A DNA stretch of 51,811 nt, taken from positions 1-51,811 of the forward strand of contig NZ_JBKEAA010000002.1 in NCBI RefSeq assembly GCF_047971665.1, given 5' to 3'. The notes under the pieces were generated by a model that was not told the origin of the DNA, did no database searches, and was given only the letters and a program-made list of their open reading frames with translations. The translations under genes were made by a program, and so were the position numbers. Origin of the DNA: Castellaniella sp047971665 (GTDB lineage Bacteria > Pseudomonadota > Gammaproteobacteria > Burkholderiales > Burkholderiaceae_B). This document shows, piece by piece, positions 35,442 to 43,850 of the stretch. The first letter of the stretch is position 1, and every line of letters starts with the position of its first letter.

Positions 35442-36344
35442 ATGGAAATCTATCAGATCCGTGCCTTCGTCACGGTTGCCCGCACCGGGAATCTCACCCG
35501 GGCGGCGGATGCCCTGCATCTGACGCAACCGGCGGTCACCGCACAGATCAAGGCCCTGGAACAAAGTCTGGGTGTGGCGCTGTTCGACCGGACCAGCGGC
35601 CGTATCACTCTGGCGCGTGCCGGCGAAATGCTGCTGCCCACGGCCGAGGCGCTGCTGTCGCAGGTCAATCAGCTCAAGGCGAATGCCGCCCGCCTGAAGG
35701 GCGAGTTGCACGGAACCGTCAATCTGGGCGTTCCGAGTGAACGCATGGATTTCCTGCGGCTGGCGCACCTGGCCAGCCGCATCACGGCCAGTCTGCCGAT
35801 GGTCGATTTGCAGACCCACATCCTGCCGTCGTCCGAACTGATCGACCAGGTGTCCGTCGGTACGCTGTCGGCGGCCCTGACCATTACCGCCTGGCCGCCG
35901 CGTGATGTCCTGTGGGTCCCGCTGCGTACGGTATCCTATCGCCTCGTCGTGCCCAATTCGCTCGCGGCGCAGGCGCGCGAGGCCGGCTGGCCAGAGATCG
36001 CCGTGATGCCATGGGTCGATGGTTATCCAGGCAGCCATACGCATCTGCTACTGCGCGAATTATTCGAACGACATGGACTCGTGCACCGGACGGTGATGAA
36101 CAGCGATGATCTGGCCAACATCGACGCGCTGGTGCGTGCTGGTGCCGGTTGCGCCTTGATGCGCGAAGAGGTTGCCCTGACAGGCGCGCAGCATCAGGAC
36201 TTCATCGTCTGGGGTCATGCCAGAGTCGATGCCGTTCTGGGGTTTGCCGTGTCTCATGAGCACGCGGCCGATCCGGTACTGATCGCGCTGATTTCCATGC
36301 TCAAGGAGATCTGGGATCTGCAGACGATTGAAGACGAGGACTGA
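35442..36344 (+). CDS. LysR family regulator
   Basis: This 300-residue protein has an N-terminal winged helix-turn-helix (1-60, MEIYQIRAFVTVARTGNLTRAADALHLTQPAVTAQIKALEQSLG) and an effector-binding domain from about 90. It is in the same direction as, and 16 bases after, the ABC ATPase gene, unlike the usual divergent LysR arrangement. There is no clear ribosome site, so expression may depend on coupling to the transporter. It probably senses the transported solute (inference). Confidence 0.92.
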   Translation: MEIYQIRAFVTVARTGNLTRAADALHLTQPAVTAQIKALEQSLGVALFDRTSGRITLARAGEMLLPTAEALLSQVNQLKANAARLKGELHGTVNLGVPSERMDFLRLAHLASRITASLPMVDLQTHILPSSELIDQVSVGTLSAALTITAWPPRDVLWVPLRTVSYRLVVPNSLAAQAREAGWPEIAVMPWVDGYPGSHTHLLLRELFERHGLVHRTVMNSDDLANIDALVRAGAGCALMREEVALTGAQHQDFIVWGHARVDAVLGFAVSHEHAADPVLIALISMLKEIWDLQTIEDED

Positions 36345-36367
36345 GCCGGTCATTCACAAGGACAACG

Positions 36368-37000
36368 ATGCCCACGACCTTCTGGCTGGTTCGCCATGGC
36401 GAAACCTTATGGAACACTGAACGCCGGCTCCAGGGCTGGCAGGATCTTTCCCTGAATCCGGCTGGTGTGGCGCAGGCGCGCCAGCTGGAAGCCTGGCTGC
36501 GCTCGCCGCACTTCGATGCGCCGATCGAACGCATCGTCACCAGCGATCTGGCCCGGGCTCGCCAGACGGCCGAGATCGCCAGCTCGCACTGGCGCCTGCC
36601 CATCGAGCGTCTGGCGATGTTGCGGGAGCGGCATTTTGGTTCGTACGAGGGACAGCCGCTGGATGCCCTGCGCAACCCACAGGGCCAGCCGGTCGGGTTT
36701 CATGCCTTGGACGATGGCATGGAGGGTGGCGAATCCCTGGGTGAATTCCGGCGGCGCATCCAGCAGGCGTTCGAGCAATTGGCGCAGGCACATCCAGCGC
36801 AGCATCTGCTGGTATTCTCCCACGGTGGCGTGATCGATATGGCCTGGCGCCTGGCAACCGGCGCGGATTCCACTGTGCCCGGCCCTCGTCTGATCATCAA
36901 CACCAGCATCAATCAGTTCCTGATCGATACGCAATGCGCCTGGACGCTGGGACAATGGGGCGTGTGCGGTCATCTGGAACCGGGGGTCGGGGGACTGTAG
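36368..37000 (+). CDS. Histidine phosphatase family protein (phosphoglycerate-mutase-like)
   Basis: This 210-residue protein has the phospho-histidine motif LVRHGETLWNTERRLQGWQDLSL (H10 in RHGE) and the second histidine in LLVFSHGGVIDM (near 143-154), with both catalytic arginines and histidines in place. It resembles broad-specificity phosphatases of the GpmB/PhoE/CobC group. It follows the LysR gene by 23 bases. A role in removing phosphate from the imported compound is possible but unproven. Confidence 0.9.
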   Translation: MPTTFWLVRHGETLWNTERRLQGWQDLSLNPAGVAQARQLEAWLRSPHFDAPIERIVTSDLARARQTAEIASSHWRLPIERLAMLRERHFGSYEGQPLDALRNPQGQPVGFHALDDGMEGGESLGEFRRRIQQAFEQLAQAHPAQHLLVFSHGGVIDMAWRLATGADSTVPGPRLIINTSINQFLIDTQCAWTLGQWGVCGHLEPGVGGL

Positions 37001-37046
37001 CGACAAAGGGGGCTGACCGGCGCAGCGGGCCGGGGATCAGTCATTC

Positions 37047-38261
37047 ATGTCGAAGGGGCGGTGCATCGTGCCAGGTACATCTGTTCGGGTCGTCGGAACC
37101 TTGGGTGCGGCCCAGACGCTGGCCTGGGCTTCTTCCTACTACCTGCCGGCCATGCTGGCCGATCCGATGGCCCGTGACCTGGGCTTGTCCGCGCCGACCA
37201 TCTATGCAGCCTTTTCCGCCGCCATGGCGGCATCGGCGCTGGTCGGCCCCTGGGCCGGCCAAGCCATCGACCGCTATGGCGGGCAGATCGTCCTGGCGGG
37301 CACGAGTCTGGTGTTCGCGCTTGGTCTGGGCCTGCTCGGTGTCGCCCAGGGCCTCTGGACGATGGTGGCCGCCTGGCTCGTCGTCGGCGTGGCGATGGGC
37401 GCAGGGCTTTACGAGGCGGCGTTCTCCTGTCTGGTGCATCTCTATGGCCACCGCGCGCGTGGCGCGATCACGGGCATTACCTTGATCGCGGGTTTTGCCA
37501 GCACCGTCGGCTGGCCGCTGTCGGCCTGGATGGGGACGCAGTTCGGATGGCGCGAGGCGTGTTTCGGCTGGGCGATCATGCATCTGCTGATGGGCCTGCC
37601 GCTGAACGCCTGGCTGCCGAAAGTCCCGGTGTGCTCGAGCTTCGGGGGCGCTCTGGCCGCCAACGAGGCGCAGGCCGGTGCGTCTGCGGCCGCCGAGTCG
37701 GCGCGCCCCGGGCTGGCCACGGCGCTGCTGTCGTTCGTTTTTGCCGCGACCTGGTTCATCAGCACGGCGATGGCGACACACCTGCCGCGGATGCTGGAGA
37801 CGGCTGGCGCGACATTCGCGGCGGCGGTCGCGGTGGGCGCGCTCATCGGTCCCGCCCAGGTGGCTGGTCGCCTGCTCGAGTTTGGATTCCTGCGGCGCGT
37901 TCATCCCCTGCTGTCGGCGCGCCTGGCGGCGCTGGCGCATCCCGTCGGGGTGATGGTGCTGCTGTTCGCCGGTCCCGCGATGGCCCCGGTTTTTGCCGTG
38001 CTGCACGGGGCGGGCAACGGCATCCTGACCATCGCCAAGGGCACGTTGCCGCTGGTGTTTTTCGGAACGCGGAGGTATGGCGCGCGGCAGGGCTGGCTCA
38101 TGATGCCGGCGCGCGTCGCGCAGGCGCTGGCGCCGCTGCTCTTCGGCATCGCGCTCGATGCCTGGGGCGCCCGCGCGCTGTGGCTGTCGGGCGGGATCGG
38201 CCTGGCCGCCTTTGCCGCGTTGCTGCTGCTGCGCGCGCGGGCGGGCGATCTCCCGCCTTGA
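37047..38261 (+). CDS. MFS transporter
   Basis: The 404-residue protein has about twelve membrane segments in two halves joined by an Ala-rich loop near 205-230. MFS-like features include GPWAGQAIDRYGGQIVLAG near 66-84, matching the loop 2-3 G-x-x-x-D-R-x-G-G motif. The substrate is not evident. It starts 46 bases after the phosphatase gene and its stop abuts the stop of the converging LysR gene. Confidence 0.9.
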   Translation: MSKGRCIVPGTSVRVVGTLGAAQTLAWASSYYLPAMLADPMARDLGLSAPTIYAAFSAAMAASALVGPWAGQAIDRYGGQIVLAGTSLVFALGLGLLGVAQGLWTMVAAWLVVGVAMGAGLYEAAFSCLVHLYGHRARGAITGITLIAGFASTVGWPLSAWMGTQFGWREACFGWAIMHLLMGLPLNAWLPKVPVCSSFGGALAANEAQAGASAAAESARPGLATALLSFVFAATWFISTAMATHLPRMLETAGATFAAAVAVGALIGPAQVAGRLLEFGFLRRVHPLLSARLAALAHPVGVMVLLFAGPAMAPVFAVLHGAGNGILTIAKGTLPLVFFGTRRYGARQGWLMMPARVAQALAPLLFGIALDAWGARALWLSGGIGLAAFAALLLLRARAGDLPP

Positions 38262-39188
38262 TCAGGGTCGGCTGCGTCCGGATCGTGCGGAGGTCGGGTC
38301 CAGGAACTGCTGCTGGAAATAGTTGCGGAAGGCCGCCATGGCGGGGGTGTAGTCCACGCCCTGCCGCCAGCCGAGACCGATGTTCATCGTCGGGATATCG
38401 TCGCGCAGGTTGATGGTTTCGATGCGCTTGCCCTCCAGGGACCAGGGGCGATAGACCATGTCGGACAGGATGCTGACCCCCATGCCGTTGGCAACCGTGC
38501 TGCGGGCGGCCTCGACCGAGCTGGTGCGCAGGAGGATGTTGGGCCGGTAGGGAGTCTTGCTCCAGTATTTGAGCGCGGTTGCCGCCGCCTCGTCGACGGT
38601 GAGCATGACGTAGGGCTCGAGCGATACGTCGGCCAGCGTGACCTCGGCCTTGTCGAGCAGCGGATGTTTGCTCGGCACCCACAGGCGGCGTTGCGAACCG
38701 AAAAACGTCTCGAATGACAGATCATGCAGCGCGACGTTGGATGTGATCAGCACGCCCATGTCGTAGCGCTGCATGATCAGGCCTTCTTCGATGTCTTCGC
38801 GGATCGCTTCATGCACCTTGACCTGGATGTGCGGATGCAATTGGGCGAATCGCTGCAAGTGATGCGGCAGGAAATAGCCGAGGACGGTGTAGCTGGCCGC
38901 AATGGTCAGGGTGCCTTTCACGCTCGTGGCCTCGACGGGCATGCGCTCGGCCGCGTCCGCGGCCGCGAGCACCGCGTAGGCATGGCTCAGGAACCGGCGC
39001 CCGGCGCTCGTCAGTTCAACGCCATGGGAATGACGTTCGAACAGCTGCTGGCTGACCATTTCCTCGAGCTCGCGCACGGCGGTGGTGACAGCGGATTGCG
39101 AGATGTTCAGCTGGACGGCGGCCTGGGAGATGCGGCCGACTTCGGCCACTGCGGTGAAATACTTCAACTGCCGGATCGAGAGTGCCAT
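38262..39188 (-). CDS. LysR family regulator, divergent from the PxpA/carboxylase operon
   Basis: The 308-residue protein has a HTH domain at 1-60 (MALSIRQLKYFTAVAEVGRISQAAVQLNISQSAVTTAVRELEEMV) and the substrate-binding domain from about 90 (VKGTLTIAASYTVLGYFLPHHLQRFAQLHPHIQVKV). Its divergent position opposite pxpA is the classic LysR layout and makes it the likely activator of that operon. The 268-base AT-rich space between them would contain both promoters; I could not fix a unique T-N11-A site. Confidence 0.93.
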   Translation of the reverse strand: MALSIRQLKYFTAVAEVGRISQAAVQLNISQSAVTTAVRELEEMVSQQLFERHSHGVELTSAGRRFLSHAYAVLAAADAAERMPVEATSVKGTLTIAASYTVLGYFLPHHLQRFAQLHPHIQVKVHEAIREDIEEGLIMQRYDMGVLITSNVALHDLSFETFFGSQRRLWVPSKHPLLDKAEVTLADVSLEPYVMLTVDEAAATALKYWSKTPYRPNILLRTSSVEAARSTVANGMGVSILSDMVYRPWSLEGKRIETINLRDDIPTMNIGLGWRQGVDYTPAMAAFRNYFQQQFLDPTSARSGRSRP

Positions 39189-39456
39189 GGTCGTCTTGAT
39201 GAAAAGGTGATTTCAATCAGGATAATCTTTTTTTCAAATATCCAAACTTGTTGATCATGGGAAATTTCGATGCTTCCCTCTTGCGATCCCGTAAGATTTT
39301 CGTCAGTAGATCATTATTTTTTGCACTTGCCATCTGTTTTTCAGATATCAAACCATCAAAAAATAATACTTTCCGCCGCCATGAGGAGGCTCTATTCTCT
39401 GTTGCATTCAGTCTCAACAGGGACTTGCAGGATTCCATACACAAGGGTAAGTGCAG

Positions 39457-40233
39457 GTGAAACAACACATTGACCTCAACTCCGATCTGGGTGAAGGCTT
39501 CGGTCCATGGACCATAGGCGACGGCGTGGACGACCAGTTGATGCCGCTGATCAGCTCGGCCAATATCGCGACAGGTTTTCATGCGGGCGATCCGAGCATC
39601 ATGCGCAAGACGATTGCCATGGCCAAGCAGCACGGCGTCGGGATCGGCGCGCATCCGGGATTCCGCGATCTGGTGGGTTTCGGCCGGCGCCACATTCATG
39701 CCCGGACCGAAGAGCTGGTCAACGATGTGGTGTATCAGCTGGGCGCCCTGCGTGAGTTTGCCCGGCTGGCCGGCATGTCGCTGCAGCACGTCAAGCCTCA
39801 CGGCGCGTTGTACATGCATGTCTCGCGCGATGAGGAATTGTCGCGCGCCCTGGTGAGCGCCTTGCAGCAGGTCGATCCCACGCTCCATCTGTATTGCATG
39901 GCGGGCTCGGTCGTGCACCGGGTCGCCCTGGAGATGGGGCAGCCTGTGGTGCGGGAGTTCTACGCCGACCGCGACTACGACATGAGCGGCTCGATCGTCT
40001 TCACGCGCCGTGTCGAGGCGCTCGATCCGCAGGCCATTGCCTCAAAGGTCGTTCGCGCCTGCACGGAAGGGCTGGTGCAGACGGTGGAGGGGCAGGACGT
40101 CGCCATTGAATTCGATTCGGTCTGCATTCACAGCGACACGCCGGGGGCGCTCGAGCTGGTGCGTGCGACACGATCCGCTCTGGCCGAAAGAGATATCGCC
40201 GTGACAGGCATCGATAAACTCGTTTCGGCTTGA
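39457..40233 (+). CDS. pxpA: 5-oxoprolinase subunit A (LamB/YcsF family)
   Basis: The 258-residue protein starts IDLNSDLGEGFGPWTIGDD-like and has ANIATGFHAGDPSIMRKTI (about 35-53), GAHPGFRDLVGFGRR and VKPHGALYMH, all PxpA hallmarks of a metal-dependent amidohydrolase-like fold. With PxpB and PxpC it opens 5-oxoproline or other lactams using ATP. The GTG at 39457 is preferred since AAGGG lies eight bases upstream; a GTG at 39451 is too close to it. The adjacent biotin genes are not part of the classical three-gene set. Confidence 0.88.
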   Translation: MKQHIDLNSDLGEGFGPWTIGDGVDDQLMPLISSANIATGFHAGDPSIMRKTIAMAKQHGVGIGAHPGFRDLVGFGRRHIHARTEELVNDVVYQLGALREFARLAGMSLQHVKPHGALYMHVSRDEELSRALVSALQQVDPTLHLYCMAGSVVHRVALEMGQPVVREFYADRDYDMSGSIVFTRRVEALDPQAIASKVVRACTEGLVQTVEGQDVAIEFDSVCIHSDTPGALELVRATRSALAERDIAVTGIDKLVSA

Positions 40234-40262
40234 TCCTTCAAAAATACGATCAGGAGACATAG

Positions 40263-40511
40263 ATGTCCGATATCCATGAAGTACTGAGCCCCTTGCCGGG
40301 GACTTTTTACCGCAGCCCCTCGCCCGAGGAGCCGCCCTTCAAATCCGAAGGCGACGAGGTCGCCGTCGGCGACGTGCTGGGACTTGTGGAGGTGATGAAG
40401 CAGTTCAGCTACATCAACGCCGAAGCCGCCGGCCGGGTCGGCAAGTTCCAGGTCGAGAATGGCGCGCCCGTCGATCCGGGCCAGGTCATCGTGACGATCC
40501 AGCCTGCGTAG
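40263..40511 (+). CDS. Stand-alone biotin carboxyl carrier (biotinyl domain) protein
   Basis: An 82-residue protein that is a biotinyl/lipoyl domain and nothing else. The expected biotinylated lysine is K46 in LVEVMKQFSYI; the canonical motif is AMKM, so both flanking positions differ (V44 and Q47). The N-terminal LSPLPGTFYRSPSPEEPPFKSEGDEV matches AccB, but the long Ala/Pro linker of true AccB is missing. It is likely to serve the dedicated carboxylase encoded by its neighbours rather than fatty-acid synthesis. Confidence 0.86.
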   Translation: MSDIHEVLSPLPGTFYRSPSPEEPPFKSEGDEVAVGDVLGLVEVMKQFSYINAEAAGRVGKFQVENGAPVDPGQVIVTIQPA

Positions 40512-40522
40512 AGATCAGCGAT

Positions 40523-41947
40523 ATGAAAGCTGCTTTCAACAAGGTGCTGATCGCCAATCGCGGAGAAATCGCCGTACGCATCATCCGGGCGGCGCGTGAG
40601 CTGGGGCTGCGGACCGTCGCCGTCTACAGCGATGCGGATGCTCACAGCCAGGCCGTGCGGATGGCCGATGAGGCGGTGCGGATCGGCCCCGCGCATGCGA
40701 GCAAGAGTTATCTGGATGTAGAGGCCGTACTGCAGGCCGCCGTGCAAAGCGGCGCGGGCGCTGTGCATCCCGGGTATGGCTTCCTCTCGGAAAACGCGGA
40801 TTTCGCCGAGCGGATCGAGGCGGCCGGCCTGGTCTTCATCGGGCCCACGCCCGATGCCATCCGGACCATGGGCGACAAGGCCGCCGCGCGCGCCGCCGCC
40901 ATGCGGGCCGATGTGCCCACGGTGCCAGGCAGCGTGGGGGTGGTGGAGAACGCCGACATCGCCGCCGCATTGGCCAGCGAGATCGGTTATCCGATCATGA
41001 TCAAGGCCTCTGCCGGAGGCGGCGGGCGCGGGATCCGCATTGCCAATGACGAGTCCGAGCTGCGTCAGCAGTTCACGACGGCAACCGCCGAGGCCAGGGC
41101 CGCTTTCGGCAACGGCGAGGTCTATCTCGAGCGATTCATTCGCAGCGCCCGTCACATCGAGGTGCAGATCCTCGGCGATGGCACGCATGCCGTGCACTGT
41201 TTCGAGCGCGAATGTTCCTTGCAGCGCCGACGCCAGAAAGTCTGGGAAGAGGCGCCCTGCGCGGGTATCAGCGAACAGACCCGCGCCGCGCTGTGCGAGT
41301 CGGCGCTGCGCCTGGCCAATGCGGTGTCGTACCGGGGCGCCGGCACGCTCGAGTATCTCTACGATGACGACACGGGCGAGTTCTTCTTCATCGAGATGAA
41401 CACTCGCATCCAGGTCGAGCATCCGATCACCGAGATGATCACCGGCATCGACCTGGTCAAGGAAATGATCCGGATCGCGCTGGGTGAGCCCCTGCGCCTG
41501 AGGCAGCAGGACATTCAGATGTCCGGCACGGCCATCGAGGTCCGGATCAATGCCGAGAACGCGGCCAAGGGGTTCATGCCCAGTCCCGGTGTGGTGTCGA
41601 ATTTGGTGGTGCCAGGCGGTCCGGGTGTCCGGTTCGATTCGATGCTGTTCCCCGGCTATACCGTGCCGGCCTATTACGACTCGCTGCTCGGCAAGCTCAT
41701 CGTGCACGATGGCGACCGCGCCAGCGCGCTGGCGCGGATGCGCCGCGCGCTGCAGGAACTCAAGGTCGAGGGAATCCAGACCACGATCCCGTTGCATCAG
41801 GCGTTGTGCGACGACGCCCGGGTGGGATCGGCCGATTTCAATACCGGGTTCCTGGAGACCTGGCTGGCGGAAAACCCACTGGCGCAGACGCCTGTGGCCG
41901 CTGGTTCACACACTAATTCTGATGACTCTTTGAAGGTGACCGGATGA
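40523..41947 (+). CDS. Biotin carboxylase (AccC-like)
   Basis: This 474-residue ATP-grasp carboxylase starts MKAAFNKVLIANRGEIAVRIIRAARELGLRTVAVYSDAD. It has the glycine loop KASAGGGGRGIRI near 157-169 and the catalytic EMNTRIQVEHPITEM near 291-305, then the biotin carboxylase C-domain. It charges biotin with bicarbonate at ATP cost. It is slightly longer than E. coli AccC owing to a short C-tail. It overlaps pxpB by four bases and lies 11 bases after the carrier gene. Confidence 0.92.
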   Translation: MKAAFNKVLIANRGEIAVRIIRAARELGLRTVAVYSDADAHSQAVRMADEAVRIGPAHASKSYLDVEAVLQAAVQSGAGAVHPGYGFLSENADFAERIEAAGLVFIGPTPDAIRTMGDKAAARAAAMRADVPTVPGSVGVVENADIAAALASEIGYPIMIKASAGGGGRGIRIANDESELRQQFTTATAEARAAFGNGEVYLERFIRSARHIEVQILGDGTHAVHCFERECSLQRRRQKVWEEAPCAGISEQTRAALCESALRLANAVSYRGAGTLEYLYDDDTGEFFFIEMNTRIQVEHPITEMITGIDLVKEMIRIALGEPLRLRQQDIQMSGTAIEVRINAENAAKGFMPSPGVVSNLVVPGGPGVRFDSMLFPGYTVPAYYDSLLGKLIVHDGDRASALARMRRALQELKVEGIQTTIPLHQALCDDARVGSADFNTGFLETWLAENPLAQTPVAAGSHTNSDDSLKVTG

Positions 41948-42840
41948 ATGAAGCCTCCCTGCCCGACAAGGCCCGCTATACCTTCGGTGGAGACGAGCAC
42001 CTCTTTGTTGAAATCAGCGAAGAGATGTCGTTGTCCGCATTCTTTAAAGGTATGGCGATCTGCAATACGCTGCGCCAGCAGGCTGTCCCTGGCGTCACGG
42101 AGATCTGCCCGGCCAATGCCGCTTATCTGGTGCGGTTCGATCCCGACGTGATCCTGCCCGACGACCTGCTGGAAATCCTGCGGCAGATCGAAGCCAATCT
42201 GGGCGCCGCCGACATGAACATGAAAACACGCATTGTCGAGGTGCCGGTGCTCTACAACGATCCGTGGACGCACGAAACCCTGATGCGTTTTCGTGAACGG
42301 CACCAGGATCCGAGCAGCACGGATATCGAATATGCGGCCCGCATCAATCATCGCGAATCGGTCGATGCCTTCATTGCCTCGCATTCCGGCGCGCCCTGGT
42401 TCGTGTCCATGGTGGGGTTCGTCTCAGGCCTGCCGTTCCTCTATCAGATGGTGGATCGTGAACAGCAGCTGCAGGTGCCCAAGTACCTGAGTCCACGCAC
42501 CGACACACCCAAACAGACGGTGGGTTATGGCGGCTGCTTCAGCTGCGTCTATTCGGTGCGCGGCGCGGGGGGCTACCAGATGTTCGGCGTCACCCCCGCG
42601 CCGATCTTCGATCCCGAACAGAAGCTCCCGTACTTCAAGGACCTGATGGTGTTCTTCAAGCCGGGCGACATCGTGAAATGGAAACCGATTGACCGCGCCG
42701 AGTATGACCGCCTGATCGAAGAGGTCGGGGCGGGAACCTATCAACTGAAGATCGAGCCGGTGTCGTTTTCCCTGCAGGAATTCATGGCCGACCCGGACAG
42801 CTACAACCAACAACTGCTGAAGGTGCTGTATGGCAATTGA
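41944..42840 (+). CDS. pxpB: 5-oxoprolinase subunit B / carboxyltransferase CT1 domain protein
   Basis: The 298-residue protein is of the KipI/allophanate hydrolase subunit 1 family (CT_C_D). The core with FVSMVGFVSGLPFLYQM (about 145-165) and GGCFSCVYSVRGAGGYQMFGVTP (about 195-217) is recognisable. It is longer than the roughly 220-residue PxpB, having an extra N-terminal 30-50 residues. It pairs with the downstream subunit. ATGA overlap with the biotin carboxylase gene. Confidence 0.88.
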   Translation: MNEASLPDKARYTFGGDEHLFVEISEEMSLSAFFKGMAICNTLRQQAVPGVTEICPANAAYLVRFDPDVILPDDLLEILRQIEANLGAADMNMKTRIVEVPVLYNDPWTHETLMRFRERHQDPSSTDIEYAARINHRESVDAFIASHSGAPWFVSMVGFVSGLPFLYQMVDREQQLQVPKYLSPRTDTPKQTVGYGGCFSCVYSVRGAGGYQMFGVTPAPIFDPEQKLPYFKDLMVFFKPGDIVKWKPIDRAEYDRLIEEVGAGTYQLKIEPVSFSLQEFMADPDSYNQQLLKVLYGN

Positions 42841-43807
42841 AGTCATCAAGCCAGGATTGGCGACCAGTGTGCAGGATGCAGGACGTCCTGGGTATTACCA
42901 CCTTGGCATTCCGCTGTCGGGTGCGCTCGATCAGGAAAGCTACTTGTTGGCGAATCTGCTGGTCGGCAATGACGAGGGCGCCGCGGCGATCGAATGCACC
43001 TTGCTGGGACCGGAGTTGCGCTTCGATGCGCCGGCGGTCGTGGCGGTGACCGGCGCGCAGGTCGTGGTCCGCATCAACGGCCAGGAAGTCCCGCGCTACG
43101 AGTCGTTCGCGGTGAAAGCGGACGACAAGATGAGTTTCGACTTCATGAAGGCGGGTGCGCGCTGCTTCATCGCTGTGGCCGGAGGCATCGATGTGCCCGA
43201 GGTTCTGGGCAGCCGTTCGACCTATGGCCTGGGCGCGTTTGGCGGCTACCAGGGGCGCAAGCTGGCGGCGGGCGACCGCCTGCCGGTGGGGACCGCCTCG
43301 GTGCGGACCAAGGCCGGCCGCTGCGCGAAGGCCGAATGGATTCCGGCCTTGACCAAGGAGGTCTCCCTGCGGGTGCTGCCCGGGCTGTATTGCCACCGGC
43401 TGCTCCAGGAGTCCGTATCCAGTTTCTTTGCGGAGACCTGGACAGTCGGCTCGGAGGCCGACCGCATCGGTTACCGCTACAAGGGCGGCACCCCCCTGCA
43501 ATTCAAGCCGCGCAGGCCGCCGTTCGGCGCGGGTGACGATCCCTCCAATATCGTGGACGCCGGTTATCCGTACGGCTCGATCCAGGTGCCGGGGGGGCGC
43601 GAGCCCATCATCCTCCAGCGCGACGCGGTCTCGGGGGGCGGCTATGCGACGATCGGCGCCGTGATCAGCGCCGACATGGACCGCATCGCTCAGATGCAGC
43701 CCAACAACAAGGCGCAGTTCGTCATGGTCGACATGGCCCAGGCATTGCAGGCCCGCGCCGAGCGCAGGCAACGAATCAACCAGATGCGATCCGAGCTCGC
43801 GCATTGA
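42830..43807 (+). CDS. pxpC: 5-oxoprolinase subunit C / biotin-dependent carboxyltransferase CT2 domain protein
   Basis: The 325-residue KipA/CT_A_B protein starts AIEVIKPGLATSVQDAGRPGYYHLGIPLSGALDQESYLLANLLVGND, which is diagnostic. It ends with the DMDRIAQMQPNN motif. In urea amidolyase this domain pair accepts the carboxyl group from biotin; in PxpBC it supports ATP-dependent lactam opening. Here the presence of biotin carboxylase and carrier makes the carboxyltransferase role plausible. It overlaps the end of pxpB by eleven bases. Confidence 0.9.
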   Translation: MAIEVIKPGLATSVQDAGRPGYYHLGIPLSGALDQESYLLANLLVGNDEGAAAIECTLLGPELRFDAPAVVAVTGAQVVVRINGQEVPRYESFAVKADDKMSFDFMKAGARCFIAVAGGIDVPEVLGSRSTYGLGAFGGYQGRKLAAGDRLPVGTASVRTKAGRCAKAEWIPALTKEVSLRVLPGLYCHRLLQESVSSFFAETWTVGSEADRIGYRYKGGTPLQFKPRRPPFGAGDDPSNIVDAGYPYGSIQVPGGREPIILQRDAVSGGGYATIGAVISADMDRIAQMQPNNKAQFVMVDMAQALQARAERRQRINQMRSELAH

Positions 43808-43850
43808 TTGCGACGAGTCCCTTCTCTTTCCCAAGCCAACGGAGTTCATC

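Noticed and set aside
39248..39460. A 70-codon frame in the LysR/pxpA intergenic region.
   Set aside because: No ribosome site, no family resemblance, and it occupies the expected divergent promoter region.
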